Shown piece by piece: positions 1-7,242 of a DNA stretch of 45,764 bases (the first letter of the stretch is position 1; every line of letters begins with the position of its first letter). The DNA lies in assembly GCF_900197875.1 (NCBI RefSeq), contig NZ_FZMO01000547.1:1-45764 (forward strand). The letters are read 5' to 3'. The notes beneath the pieces were generated by a model that worked only from the letters and a program-made list of their open reading frames with translations, had not been told where the DNA came from and made no database searches. The translations under genes were made by a program, and so were the position numbers. The DNA comes from Frankia canadensis (GTDB lineage: Bacteria > Actinomycetota > Actinomycetes > Frankiales > Frankiaceae).

Positions 1-801
1 GGGCGGGGGCGGGGTGAGTGGAATCGTGCCTGGGCCTCCTGGCGACTCGAAGTCGGGCAGGATCCGCGTCGCGGGTGCCTCCTGGACGAGCAACGGCGGA
101 GTGTGCGCGGCATTGCGGGCCAGGATCAGGTCGTCCGACCACGCCGCGGGCGCCAGGGTGGCGGCGACCTGGCCGCGTTCGGCCAGCATGTCCGCCAGCC
201 GCCGGTTGACGCCGCCGAGGGTCAGGTTCGCTCCGCTGGCCGGATCGCCGTTGACGAGGAGGTGGCGCAGCTCGGCGGTCAGCGGAGTGAGGGCGGCCGC
301 GGCGAACCGCTCCGCGCTGGCGGCGCGCGAGACCAGCAGCTCCGTCCGTCCACGACCGGCGGCGCTCTCGTTGTCGTTGTCTTCCAGGCCCGGTGCGCCG
401 CCGAAAGTGTCGACCACGAGCAGGCTGCGGCTGACGTCCATGCTTCCCAGCACCGCGAGCACGGAGGACACCATCTGGGCGCCGACACCGACACCGGCGG
501 CTCCTGGCGGCATCTGGTCAACCGCGCCGACCAGATAGACGAGGACGGCCGTGGGGGCCCGCCGCGCGACCCGGGCCACCGCACGGCAGACCTCGGCCGT
601 GTCCGCCGGCCCGGCCAGCGTGGCCAGCGCACCGACTGGCACACCGCACCGCCCGGTGATCTCCCCCGCCAGTGCCGCAACGCTGCGCTGAACGACCGTG
701 GCGACGCGATCACCTGGCCTGTCGCCACCACCACCGACGACAAGGACCTGGACACCCGCATCGCGAAGGCCGACCGAGACACGAGTCGACGGACCGTTCA
801 C
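1..801 (-). CDS. Caspase-like (C14/EACC1-type) protein, catalytically degenerate, 3' end outside window
   Basis: Open without a stop for 267 codons from GTG 801 to the window edge; an AAGGGGAG ribosome site lies just upstream. The layout follows actinobacterial caspase-like domains: a beta strand LVVGGG (residues 20-25), a helix, strand AVLVYLVGAV (85-94) where active members carry Y-A-G-H-G, strand LLVVDTFGG (127-135) where active members carry D-C-C-F-S-G, then VSRAASAE and a tail LTLGGVNRRL ending in DDLILARN (223-230). The catalytic His (A93 here) and Cys (T132-F133) are both absent; the only cysteines are C52 and C72. A proline-rich linker starts near 260. Family members usually join this domain to WD40, TPR or AAA modules; that part is not visible. 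Family call is inference from strand pattern and motif positions. Confidence 0.7.
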   Translation of the reverse strand, partial: MNGPSTRVSVGLRDAGVQVLVVGGGGDRPGDRVATVVQRSVAALAGEITGRCGVPVGALATLAGPADTAEVCRAVARVARRAPTAVLVYLVGAVDQMPPGAAGVGVGAQMVSSVLAVLGSMDVSRSLLVVDTFGGAPGLEDNDNESAAGRGRTELLVSRAASAERFAAAALTPLTAELRHLLVNGDPASGANLTLGGVNRRLADMLAERGQVAATLAPAAWSDDLILARNAAHTPPLLVQEAPATRILPDFESPGGPGTIPLTPPPP

Positions 802-1217
802 TGACTCCCCTTGGTCACGGCAGGAAAAGGAATGGACGGGAAACCTGGCGCCCGCCAGGCCCCACAGGAGACACGAAAGCACCCTATCTCCAGCCTCTCC
901 GGGCGACCCCCGAAAGGCGCGTATACGACAGCTCTGACTCACGGTGCCGCAGATTTCCGGCAGCGGCACGGGCGCGGCACATCAACGGCACGACGACGTC
1001 ACGCCCTTTATGAATGGCCCGAGAAGAATCGCGCGCCCGGAACCAGCGAAAAGCCCGACGCCCGCCACGAGACGGCCGTCACGATCAAATTGTCGTCACG
1101 ATCAAGGTCCTGGAAACAACCCGGTAGAAGGACACAGGCTCCCCCCAGCCCGGCACTCCCCGGCCGGTGACCACACTCACTGCGACCGCCACCCGAAACG
1201 GCCAGCTCGACGCCGGG

Positions 1218-1422
1218 GTCGGCGGTTCCCGTAAGCGGCATAACGGGCGGGCTTCCCACGGGTGGGAAGACACGTGCGTGGGACAGCGGCCCCGTGTCGC
1301 TGATTCGACGTGGCGTGCCCGATCTGCCCAGATTGTGCGACACGGACCGCCGCGATCATGCCGGAACGCGGCCATCACCGGCACCGCGACGACACCGCCG
1401 AAGATCACAACTCAGGACGCGG
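1218..1422 (+). repeat. 205-bp dispersed structured element, copy A
   Basis: Matches 28406-28609 in opposite orientation over its full length (205 versus 204 bp). Shared landmarks in order: GTCGGCG at the left end, a CTTCCC...GGGAAG hairpin (here CTTCCCAC-GG-GTGGGAAG, 1252-1269), an arm GTGTCGC pairing with GCGACAC about 40 nt later, a block CCGCCGnGATnnTGCCGG, and the right end GATCACAACTC then GACGCG. The hairpin arms are kept although loops diverge, which suggests RNA or DNA structure. It points toward the amidotransferase gene but ends about 270 bp before it. Confidence 0.65.
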
Positions 1423-1450
1423 GCTAGCCCGCCGGGCGGGCGTCAGCGCC

Positions 1451-1466
1451 GCGTTCCGCGGAACGC
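1451..1466. repeat. 16-bp perfect palindrome, copy 1
   Basis: GCGTTCCGCGGAACGC is its own reverse complement and recurs exactly at 34306-34321. Both copies are intergenic. It could be a regulator site or a target of a DNA-modifying or recombining enzyme. Confidence 0.6.
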
Positions 1467-1690
1467 ACGCGCGGCAGTAGCCGGCCTCCGCGACCGCGTT
1501 CGGTGTTGTGATCCCGGGCCACGTGCGAGTACTCGCCCTGGGTGCAAGGGAGTGCGGTCCCATGGCACTGCGGCGTCAGACGGAGCGGCCACCGGCCGGG
1601 GCCGTCGTAGGGTTGCGGGTCGGGGACCCCACCACCGGGGCGGTGCCTGGCGACGGCGCACGGTTGGCGAGAGCAGGCGGGGGTGCGCGG

Positions 1691-2413
1691 GTGAGCGTGC
1701 AGGCCAGGGCCGGAAGCGTGGTCGCGGTGCGGCACGTGCCATTCGAGGATCTCGGGATTCTCGGGCCTTTGCTGGAAGCGCGCGGGTACCGTGCGCGTTA
1801 TGTCGACGCGGGCGTGGATGCCATCACGGACGCGGAGCTCCTGGCTGCCGACCTGGTGATCGTCCTGGGTGGTCCTGTCGGGGTCGGCGACGTTTGTCAG
1901 TACCCGTTTCTGGGCGACGAGATCAGGGCGGTCGGCGCACGGCTGGAACGTGGGCGACCCACTCTTGGCGTATGTCTTGGAGCGCAGATCATCGCGCATG
2001 CGCTGGGTGCCGAGGTGACGCCGACCGGCCGGGTGGAGATCGGGTATTCGCCATTGACGTTCACGCCGGCCGGGCAGGGTTCCGTCCTCGCCGCGCTGGG
2101 GGACGGCCCGGTGCTGCACTGGCACGGTGACCAGTTCGCCATCCCGCCCGGCGCCGACCGGCTCGCCGAGACACCCGGCTTCCCCAACCAGGCGTTCACC
2201 GCCGGACCGTCCGTGCTGGGCCTTCAGTTCCACCTCGAAGCCGATCACACCCAGATCGAACGCTGGCTGATCGGCCACGCCCACGAACTCGCCACCCACG
2301 GCCTGGACCCACGCGAACTCCGCGCCGACGCGCACCGCCACGGCCCCCACCTCGCCGCCCGCGCCCGCGCTGTCTTCCACGCCTGGCTCGACCAGATCGA
2401 CTCGTCTGTGTGA
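1691..2413 (+). CDS. Class I glutamine amidotransferase (GMP-synthase GATase-like)
   Basis: A stand-alone 240-aa class I amidotransferase that would hydrolyse glutamine to release ammonia for an unidentified acceptor in the cytoplasm. The nucleophile elbow LGVCLGAQ places the catalytic cysteine at residue 95, and LQFHLEAD gives His181 and Glu183, so the triad is complete. The strand LVIVLGGP (55-62) is typical of the GuaA-like subfamily, many of which act in detoxification or natural-product tailoring. GTG 1691 is preferred because family similarity begins right after it; upstream in-frame starts (1508, 1561) add only low-complexity sequence. It ends 21 bp before the convergent HigBA genes. 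No synthetase partner is adjacent. Confidence 0.85.
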   Translation: MSVQARAGSVVAVRHVPFEDLGILGPLLEARGYRARYVDAGVDAITDAELLAADLVIVLGGPVGVGDVCQYPFLGDEIRAVGARLERGRPTLGVCLGAQIIAHALGAEVTPTGRVEIGYSPLTFTPAGQGSVLAALGDGPVLHWHGDQFAIPPGADRLAETPGFPNQAFTAGPSVLGLQFHLEADHTQIERWLIGHAHELATHGLDPRELRADAHRHGPHLAARARAVFHAWLDQIDSSV

Positions 2414-2434
2414 CGGTGCCGCCGCTGGCGAGCG

Positions 2435-2752
2435 TCACGCGATCGCGGCGATGTCTCCGTCCTCGAAGTAGATCGCCTGATGGAGACGGCCTCCAAGCGC
2501 GGCGGCGTATCTCGCGACCACGTCCTGACCGGAGAGCGAGCCCTGCTCGATCTGGGAGATCCGGCCCTTGGTCACCCCCATTCGCTCGGCCACCTGCTGC
2601 TGGGTAAGCCCTCGTGTCCGCCGCACCTCAGCGAGCCGGTGGCCCACTGCGATGGCGAGCAGCTCCTGTTTGCCCGCAGCGACCGCTTCCTCCCCACCGA
2701 CGCGGGCAACCTGCTCGGCCCGCACGTCAGACCACCGCGTGTAACCACTCAT
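2435..2752 (-). CDS. higA: XRE-family antitoxin (HigA-like)
   Basis: A 105-aa helix-turn-helix protein. The Cro/CI-type HTH runs from LAEVRRTRGLTQQQVAER to GRISQIEQG in the middle third, preceded by an acidic helical segment RAEQVARVGGEEAVAAG. It should neutralise the toxin encoded just upstream and repress their shared promoter. ATG 2752 overlaps the toxin stop by four bases (ATGA), so translation is coupled; longer in-frame starts would lie inside the toxin gene. Toxin-first order is typical of HigBA-type pairs. Confidence 0.85.
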   Translation of the reverse strand: MSGYTRWSDVRAEQVARVGGEEAVAAGKQELLAIAVGHRLAEVRRTRGLTQQQVAERMGVTKGRISQIEQGSLSGQDVVARYAAALGGRLHQAIYFEDGDIAAIA

Positions 2753-3114
2753 CGTCGATCGCCCTCTTCCTGACCGCGTTCCACCAGGTAGGTCTTGTAC
2801 CGTTGCTCCGCGAGCGGGATCGCCTCCGCGTACCAGGCGTTCCACTGACCGGCTTTGTCCCCGGCGACGAGCAGGATGCTTGCGCGCCACGGGTCGAAGC
2901 AGAAGAGGATCCGTACCGTACCGGGCCTGAGTTCCTTCAGATTCGGCACTGATGAGCCGCTGATCGTGTCGACGAGCGGCCTACCCAGCCCCGGCCCGAC
3001 GTCCGCAAGCAGGTCGATGGCCTGCACGACACGTGCACGCGTTTCCGCGTCCAAGCAGTCGATCCAGCCACGCACCTCGTTGACGAGGTAGACGTCCCAC
3101 TGTCGACCAGCCAC
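2749..3114 (-). CDS. higB: HigB/RelE-like toxin (phage Gp49-like family)
   Basis: A 121-aa protein with the RelE/HigB fold signature: N-terminal WDVYLVNEVRGWIDCLD, helix TRARVVQAIDLL, the strand KELRPGTVRILFCFDP and the hairpin ASILLVAGDKAG. Family members cleave mRNA on the ribosome and slow growth when free of antitoxin. GTG 3114 was chosen because a perfect TATACT lies exactly six bases upstream, predicting a leaderless transcript; starting further upstream would translate through the operator palindrome. It is the first gene of the pair and overlaps the antitoxin by four bases. Confidence 0.85.
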   Translation of the reverse strand: MAGRQWDVYLVNEVRGWIDCLDAETRARVVQAIDLLADVGPGLGRPLVDTISGSSVPNLKELRPGTVRILFCFDPWRASILLVAGDKAGQWNAWYAEAIPLAEQRYKTYLVERGQEEGDRR

Positions 3115-3139
3115 TCGGCGAGTATAGCTTCCGCTATAC
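3115..3139 (-). promoter_or_regulatory. Leaderless promoter and operator of higBA
   Basis: On the minus strand TATACT (3126-3121) is followed by six bases and the GTG start at 3114. A perfect inverted repeat GTATAGC-TTCC-GCTATAC (3122-3139) covers the hexamer, so repressor binding would block RNA polymerase. This fits conditional autorepression by the toxin-antitoxin complex. Confidence 0.75.
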
Positions 3140-3211
3140 CTCGGTGCAGATGCGAACCGCCGGGGCATGGCTGCGCGCCCGACGGCCTGCGTCGGCCCCC
3201 GAGGCCCGACA

Positions 3212-3835
3212 TCAGCCCGGCATCGGGCCGCGGCGGGCGTTGTAGACGGTGACGTCGTCGCGGTTGCCGTAGGCGGCGAAGACGGCGAGGGCCTCGTCGC
3301 GCAGGATGTCGGTGCGCACGGTGATGCCGCGGCGCTCGAACTGCTCGGCCCAGTCGTCGCGCATGGGGCCCTCGTCGAAGCCGGTGAGCCGCTCGATCTC
3401 GTCGCCCTCGCCAGCGATCGTCAGCGCCTGGATGCCGGACCACATGACGGCGCCGTAGCACATGACGCAGGGCCGCCAGTTGACGACGAGCTCGACGGGG
3501 CTGCCGGCGGCGCTCAGGTCCCAGGTGCCGAGGCGGGTCTGGGCGATGGACAGGGCGACGACCTCGGCGTGCATCGTCGACAGGCCGGTGGCGAGGACGA
3601 GGTTCACTCCGGCGGCGAGGATCTCGCCGGTGTCGGGGCGGGCGACGACGGCGGCGAACGGGCCGCCGCAGCCCTCCTGGTGGTTGCGGGCGGCGAGGCG
3701 GTGGGCGAGGCGCATCCGGTCCTCGACGTCGGGGATCACGACGGCCGCCGGTCCGTCCAGGGCGGTGCCGGCGGCGCGGACCTCGTCGTCGACCCAGGTG
3801 GGGAGGGTGACGGCGAGGGTGCTGATCGGGTTCAT
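3212..3835 (-). CDS. Nucleoside/nucleobase deaminase (cytidine-deaminase superfamily)
   Basis: A 207-aa zinc deaminase. The first zinc ligand and proton shuttle are in MHAEVVAL (His89, Glu91) and the other ligands in RPCVMC (Cys123, Cys126), both intact. The layout resembles guanine deaminase and TadA-like enzymes that hydrolytically deaminate purines or related bases; the substrate is not visible. It starts 44 bp after the Rieske oxygenase gene on the same strand, so the two are probably one operon and may act in sequence on a nitrogen heterocycle. The downstream gap to higB is short and shows no terminator. Confidence 0.85.
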   Translation of the reverse strand: MNPISTLAVTLPTWVDDEVRAAGTALDGPAAVVIPDVEDRMRLAHRLAARNHQEGCGGPFAAVVARPDTGEILAAGVNLVLATGLSTMHAEVVALSIAQTRLGTWDLSAAGSPVELVVNWRPCVMCYGAVMWSGIQALTIAGEGDEIERLTGFDEGPMRDDWAEQFERRGITVRTDILRDEALAVFAAYGNRDDVTVYNARRGPMPG

Positions 3836-3879
3836 GGGCGCGGGCCTTCCCGTCGTCTGGCTGTGGGTCTGGCGGTGGG

Positions 3880-5016
3880 TCAGGCGGTGAAGAAGTGGCT
3901 CAGGCCGAGCGCGCGCAGGCCGCGGCGATAGGCGACGGAGCTGCGGTCGGCGGGGATGTTGACCTCGATGCGGGGGTCAAGCGGCAGGTTCTCGGGGCGC
4001 TGGGCCTCGACGATGGCCCGGTCCTCCTCGAAGATCCGCAGGTTGAAGTCGTAGACCGCCTGTTCTGGCTGGTCGGTGGCGAAGTTCTTGGCGATCGGCG
4101 CGAACATCCTGGTCTGGCGGGCGGAGACCGGCGACGCGGCATTCATGATCGACAGACGGCCGCCCTCGGGGAAGTGGACGACGAGGGTGGCGGTGAACGG
4201 CAGGTGCGCGTCGAAGTGGCGCAGCCAGCGGAACCCGGGTGGCGCCTCGAGGCCGCTGCCGCGCGGGTAGTTGGCGACGGTGCTCCAGTAGTCGGCGGCG
4301 AAGCCGTACTCGGTGGGTGTCGGCGTGTAGTCGGGGACCTCGGCGTTGTCCGGGTCGGCGAAGGTGTCGGTGTGCACGAAGGCGAAGTGCGCGACGTCGA
4401 GGAAGCCCTCCACCTGACGGCCGGCGAACGCGGCGACGTCGAACGGCGGACAGGTCACCCGCTGGAAGCCGGGCTCGTCCCAGTGCGGCATCCGCGGGAT
4501 CACCACGTCCGACGGGATGTTCGTGCCCGGCTGGCCGGTCGGGTCCGGCGAGGCGGTCGCGGGCCGGTCGGGGCGCAGGCAGGTCCAGACCAGGCCGTAG
4601 CGTTCGATGGTGGGGAAGGTCGTGAGCGTCATGCGGGCGGGGATCTTCGCGCTCGGATGCGCCGGGATCGCGACGCAGGCGCCGGCAGCGCCGAAGTGCA
4701 GGCCGTGGTAGGCACAGGCGATCGTCTCGCCGTCGCCGCGGCCCAGGGTCAGCGGCGCGCCGCGGTGCGGGCACAGGTCGCGGGCGACGACGACCTCTTC
4801 GCCCGCACGGTAGATGACAAGCCGTTCGTCGAGCAGCCGCGCCGCGACCGGCTGGTCGCGGACCTCGCGGGACAGCGCGACCGGGTACCAGTGCCGGGCG
4901 AGGATCGCCCAGTCGGCCGGGTCGAACGTGCAGTCCGACGGCAGCGCAGGCGGGGACGCCACGGGAGGTGTCGGCGTGAAGGCGGGCGTGTGGAGGGCGT
5001 GGAGGGCGTGAACCAT
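3880..5016 (-). CDS. Rieske non-heme iron oxygenase, alpha-subunit type
   Basis: A 378-aa aromatic-ring or N/O-demethylating oxygenase. The Rieske cluster is bound by C82-P-H84 and C101-A-Y-H104. The catalytic iron site follows in EGFLDVAHFAFVH with Asp207, His210 and His215. Length and the short linker fit the VanA/PobA/PaO-like group rather than two-subunit ring dioxygenases. It needs a reductase, which is not encoded nearby. ATG 5016 follows a GAGG motif; an upstream in-frame start would add a low-complexity 21-residue leader. It is followed by the deaminase gene, and since some Rieske enzymes demethylate purines, a purine-like substrate is a reasonable guess only. Confidence 0.88.
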   Translation of the reverse strand: MVHALHALHTPAFTPTPPVASPPALPSDCTFDPADWAILARHWYPVALSREVRDQPVAARLLDERLVIYRAGEEVVVARDLCPHRGAPLTLGRGDGETIACAYHGLHFGAAGACVAIPAHPSAKIPARMTLTTFPTIERYGLVWTCLRPDRPATASPDPTGQPGTNIPSDVVIPRMPHWDEPGFQRVTCPPFDVAAFAGRQVEGFLDVAHFAFVHTDTFADPDNAEVPDYTPTPTEYGFAADYWSTVANYPRGSGLEAPPGFRWLRHFDAHLPFTATLVVHFPEGGRLSIMNAASPVSARQTRMFAPIAKNFATDQPEQAVYDFNLRIFEEDRAIVEAQRPENLPLDPRIEVNIPADRSSVAYRRGLRALGLSHFFTA

Positions 5017-5550
5017 GGGGCCTCGGCAGGATGAGGACCGCGGGCCTGCGGGCGCGCGGTGGCGGGATCGGCGGAACAAGCCGTGCGTCTCCTCGACGTC
5101 GGCCGTCGGCCGACCGACGTGCGACGTGCGACGTGCGACGTGCGACGTGCGACGTGCGACGTGCGACGTGCGACGTCAGGCGTCGTGCGCGATCCGCCCG
5201 CGGGTCCAGGCGTGCCGATGAACGTGACGGCGCACGTCCACAGGGCGGTTCGTCCGCATCCGGCGCGCTTCCTCCCGCCCGTTCCCGTTCCCGTTCAGAG
5301 CTTTACCCGCCTTCGCGAGCCAGGGTGGCGGCGCGGGCCGCGCCGGCTCCCCGACTGTCCGCCGCCGCCGTTACGGGGCGGTGGCAGCCGTCGAACGTCG
5401 GTGTGTCGCCGCTGGAGACGATCATGTCGGGCTGGCGCGGACCGGTGGTCCGGCCCCGGGCGGGGAGGGCCGAACCACGGCCTCGGGCGCCGGGTGGCTC
5501 GCTGGTGCCCGTTGGGGCACACGGCTCGTTGGGGCAGACGGCTCGCCTGG
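5017..5550. other. Intergenic gap with tandem heptamers, no gene
   Basis: Several frames are open through the gap because of base composition, but none has a ribosome site or family resemblance. The gap separates two minus-strand genes. Apart from the heptamer array at 5119-5174 and GC-rich low-complexity sequence nothing was recognised. Confidence 0.6.
5119..5174. repeat. Eight perfect GTGCGAC heptamers in tandem
   Basis: Eight head-to-tail copies of GTGCGAC without a mismatch, about 100 bp upstream of the Rieske gene start. A seven-base unit shifts the reading frame with each copy, so it is not a coding repeat. Such arrays are prone to copy-number slippage and could tune the promoter of the minus-strand operon. 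Confidence 0.9.
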
Positions 5551-5967
5551 TCAGGCGCCTCGGGCGGTGAGGGCGACGACGGGGATGGTGCGGGTCGTCT
5601 CGCTCTGGTAATCGGCGAAACCCGGGTAGAGGGAGGCCTGGCGCTGGTACAACCGGTCGCGATCCGGGCCGGTGATCTCCTCGGCGTGGACATCGACCGT
5701 CTCGTCGCCGACCTCGATCCGCGCGTCGGGATGTGCCTTGAGGTTGTGGTACCAGGCGGGGTTGGAGTCGGCGCCCGCCTTGGACGCGAACACCAGGTAC
5801 CGCTCGCCGTCCTTCAGGTACATCGCGGGATTGACGCGCGGCTCGCCGCTGCGCGCGCCGACGGTGTGCAGCAGCAACAGAGGGGCTCCCGCGAAGCCGC
5901 CGCCGACCTGGCCGTGGTTGGCGCGGAACTCCGCGATCGTGCGCGCGTTGAAGTCATCCTCGCTCAT
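5551..5967 (-). CDS. F420-dependent nitroreductase-family (Ddn-like) oxidoreductase
   Basis: A 138-aa split-beta-barrel protein of the deazaflavin-dependent oxidoreductase family. The run LLLLHTVGARSGEPRVNP, followed by a hairpin YLVFASKAGAD and NPAWYHNLKAHP, is the family hallmark and forms the F420 pocket. Members reduce enones, quinones or nitro groups using F420H2. ATG 5967 sits at the conserved MSEDDFN start with AAAGG nearby; longer forms would add an arginine-rich leader. A second paralogue lies at 8626-9042. No F420-making genes are in the window. Confidence 0.88.
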   Translation of the reverse strand: MSEDDFNARTIAEFRANHGQVGGGFAGAPLLLLHTVGARSGEPRVNPAMYLKDGERYLVFASKAGADSNPAWYHNLKAHPDARIEVGDETVDVHAEEITGPDRDRLYQRQASLYPGFADYQSETTRTIPVVALTARGA

Positions 5968-6094
5968 GGGCGCGGGCCTTTCTGGTCGGGCCGAAGCGGT
6001 TCGGTGCCGGATCGTCGGGTGGGACCGCCGGGGCATCCGCCGGCTGGGTCATTGCCGTCTCCCTTCCGTCTCCCTTCCTCCAACCGCCACACGT

Positions 6095-6170
6095 GGTCCG
6101 AACTTCCACGCATGGTCCGAAACACCGCGCGGGGTCCGAACGTTCACGCGCGGTCCGAACCGATCGGTCG
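6095..6170. repeat. Four 19-bp tandem units with GGTCCGAA core
   Basis: GGTCCGAA begins at 6095, 6114, 6133 and 6152, an exact 19-bp period, while the rest of each unit (CACGCG-like) is degenerate. The array is 130-200 bp upstream of the F420-type gene start on the minus strand. Conserved cores with drifting spacers look like a row of protein-binding sites rather than a slipped microsatellite. Confidence 0.75.
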
Positions 6171-6201
6171 ATGCCCGCCTGATTCGCCGCCAAACGGCTG
6201 G

Positions 6202-7242
6202 TCAGTCGGTCGGGCGACGCCAGAAGCGGCCGGCGAAGCGCACGTCCCGCCGGTCCGGCGAGCGGTACTCGAAGGTCATGCCCACGCTGCCGCCGATGGT
6301 GATGCCCGTCTTCATGCTGGCCAGCAGGTCACGGCCGAGGATGCGGATCTTCGCGGCCGCCCATGCGTCCTGGTCGATGACGGTGGCCTGCGCGTTCGGC
6401 CAGTCCGGCATGGCGTAACCCGCGATCGCGTTCGCGGCGGCGATGGCGTCCTCGACGCTCGGCAGCAGGGCGAGCAGCGGGAACAGGGGCTTGCGCGGCA
6501 GAACGCCCCAGGCGTTCTTCGCGGTGGCGGTCTCGGGATTCATCCGGTTCGCCTTCAGGATCTTCGCGCACTTCAGGATCGCGGACATCACGAAGGCGTA
6601 GCGCCGCCGGTCGGTCGGGCCGTGGTGGGCGACGGCGGGGTCGTCCTCGAACCGCGATTCATACCAGGTGACGGTGAGAAGCGGATGCATGATTCCCGCG
6701 CCGACGTCCGCCGTCGAGAGGTTCAGACAGATCTGCTCGACCGGAATACCGACGGTCGCCTGGATGTCCGCGTCGGGCACCTCCGCGCCCAGGCGCAGAA
6801 TGTAGTCGCTGTCGAGCACCCGAAGCTGGAACCCGTCGAACTCCCCGTCCTGCAGGGGACCGTCCCGGAGGGTCCACAGGGCGTCGACGGTGACGCCCAG
6901 GGCGGCGGTCCGCCGCTGCCAGCCGGCATCGTCGTTGCGTTCGGTCGGGGTGGTGCGGAGCTCTATCTTGAAGGTGTTCGGGGCGGCCCGGTCCGGGAGA
7001 TCCCGGGTGATCTCGACCAGCACCTCCGTACTGCCCACCTCCCCCACCAGTCCGAAAACCTTGTCCGGAGTCCGGACGTCTGGAACGGCAGCACCCGTGA
7101 CGATGGCCCGGTACTGCTCCGCGCTGACTTCGGCGGCGGCACCGACGAGTTCCTCCTCGGTGCCCAGTGAGAATGACCGGAAATCCCGGCGATAATACGC
7201 GGGAGAGGTGTCGGCCGGCTGCGGCTGGACGGCGTGGCTCAC
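6202..7242 (-). CDS. Protein of unknown function, 346 aa
   Basis: Not recognised. GTG 7242 follows a GGGGGGA ribosome site by four bases and is preferred over an upstream start. The protein is soluble, without signal peptide or membrane segment. An N-terminal part (SFSLGTEEELVG, EVLVEITRDLP, TFKIELRTTP) reads as alternating beta strands; the middle has a beta segment VPDADIQATVGIP near residue 160; the C-terminal half is helical (AFVMSAILKCAKILKANRM; AIAAANAIAGYA) and ends in a short strand before WRRPTD. Composition and codon use look normal for the window, so it is probably a real gene. It stands alone: 234 bp separate it from the next minus-strand gene and a long gap lies upstream. Confidence 0.75.
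   Translation of the reverse strand: MSHAVQPQPADTSPAYYRRDFRSFSLGTEEELVGAAAEVSAEQYRAIVTGAAVPDVRTPDKVFGLVGEVGSTEVLVEITRDLPDRAAPNTFKIELRTTPTERNDDAGWQRRTAALGVTVDALWTLRDGPLQDGEFDGFQLRVLDSDYILRLGAEVPDADIQATVGIPVEQICLNLSTADVGAGIMHPLLTVTWYESRFEDDPAVAHHGPTDRRRYAFVMSAILKCAKILKANRMNPETATAKNAWGVLPRKPLFPLLALLPSVEDAIAAANAIAGYAMPDWPNAQATVIDQDAWAAAKIRILGRDLLASMKTGITIGGSVGMTFEYRSPDRRDVRFAGRFWRRPTD

Larger units (their letters stand above)
802..1690. other. Long intergenic gap, no gene recognised
   Basis: Open frames here are low-complexity and lack ribosome sites or recognisable domains. The gap holds a short near-repeat (GTCACGATCAA at 1078 and 1094), one copy of a 205-bp dispersed element (1218-1422) and a 16-bp palindrome (1451-1466). 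It separates the divergent caspase-like and amidotransferase genes, so it must contain their promoters; none is convincing. Confidence 0.6.

Noticed and set aside
103-804. Plus-strand open frame over the first 800 bases
   Set aside because: It is the exact antisense of the caspase-like gene, with histidine/glutamine-rich composition and no ribosome site.
5059-7170. A 703-codon plus-strand open frame
   Set aside because: It runs antisense through the F420-type gene and the 346-aa gene and across two repeat arrays; no domain resemblance.
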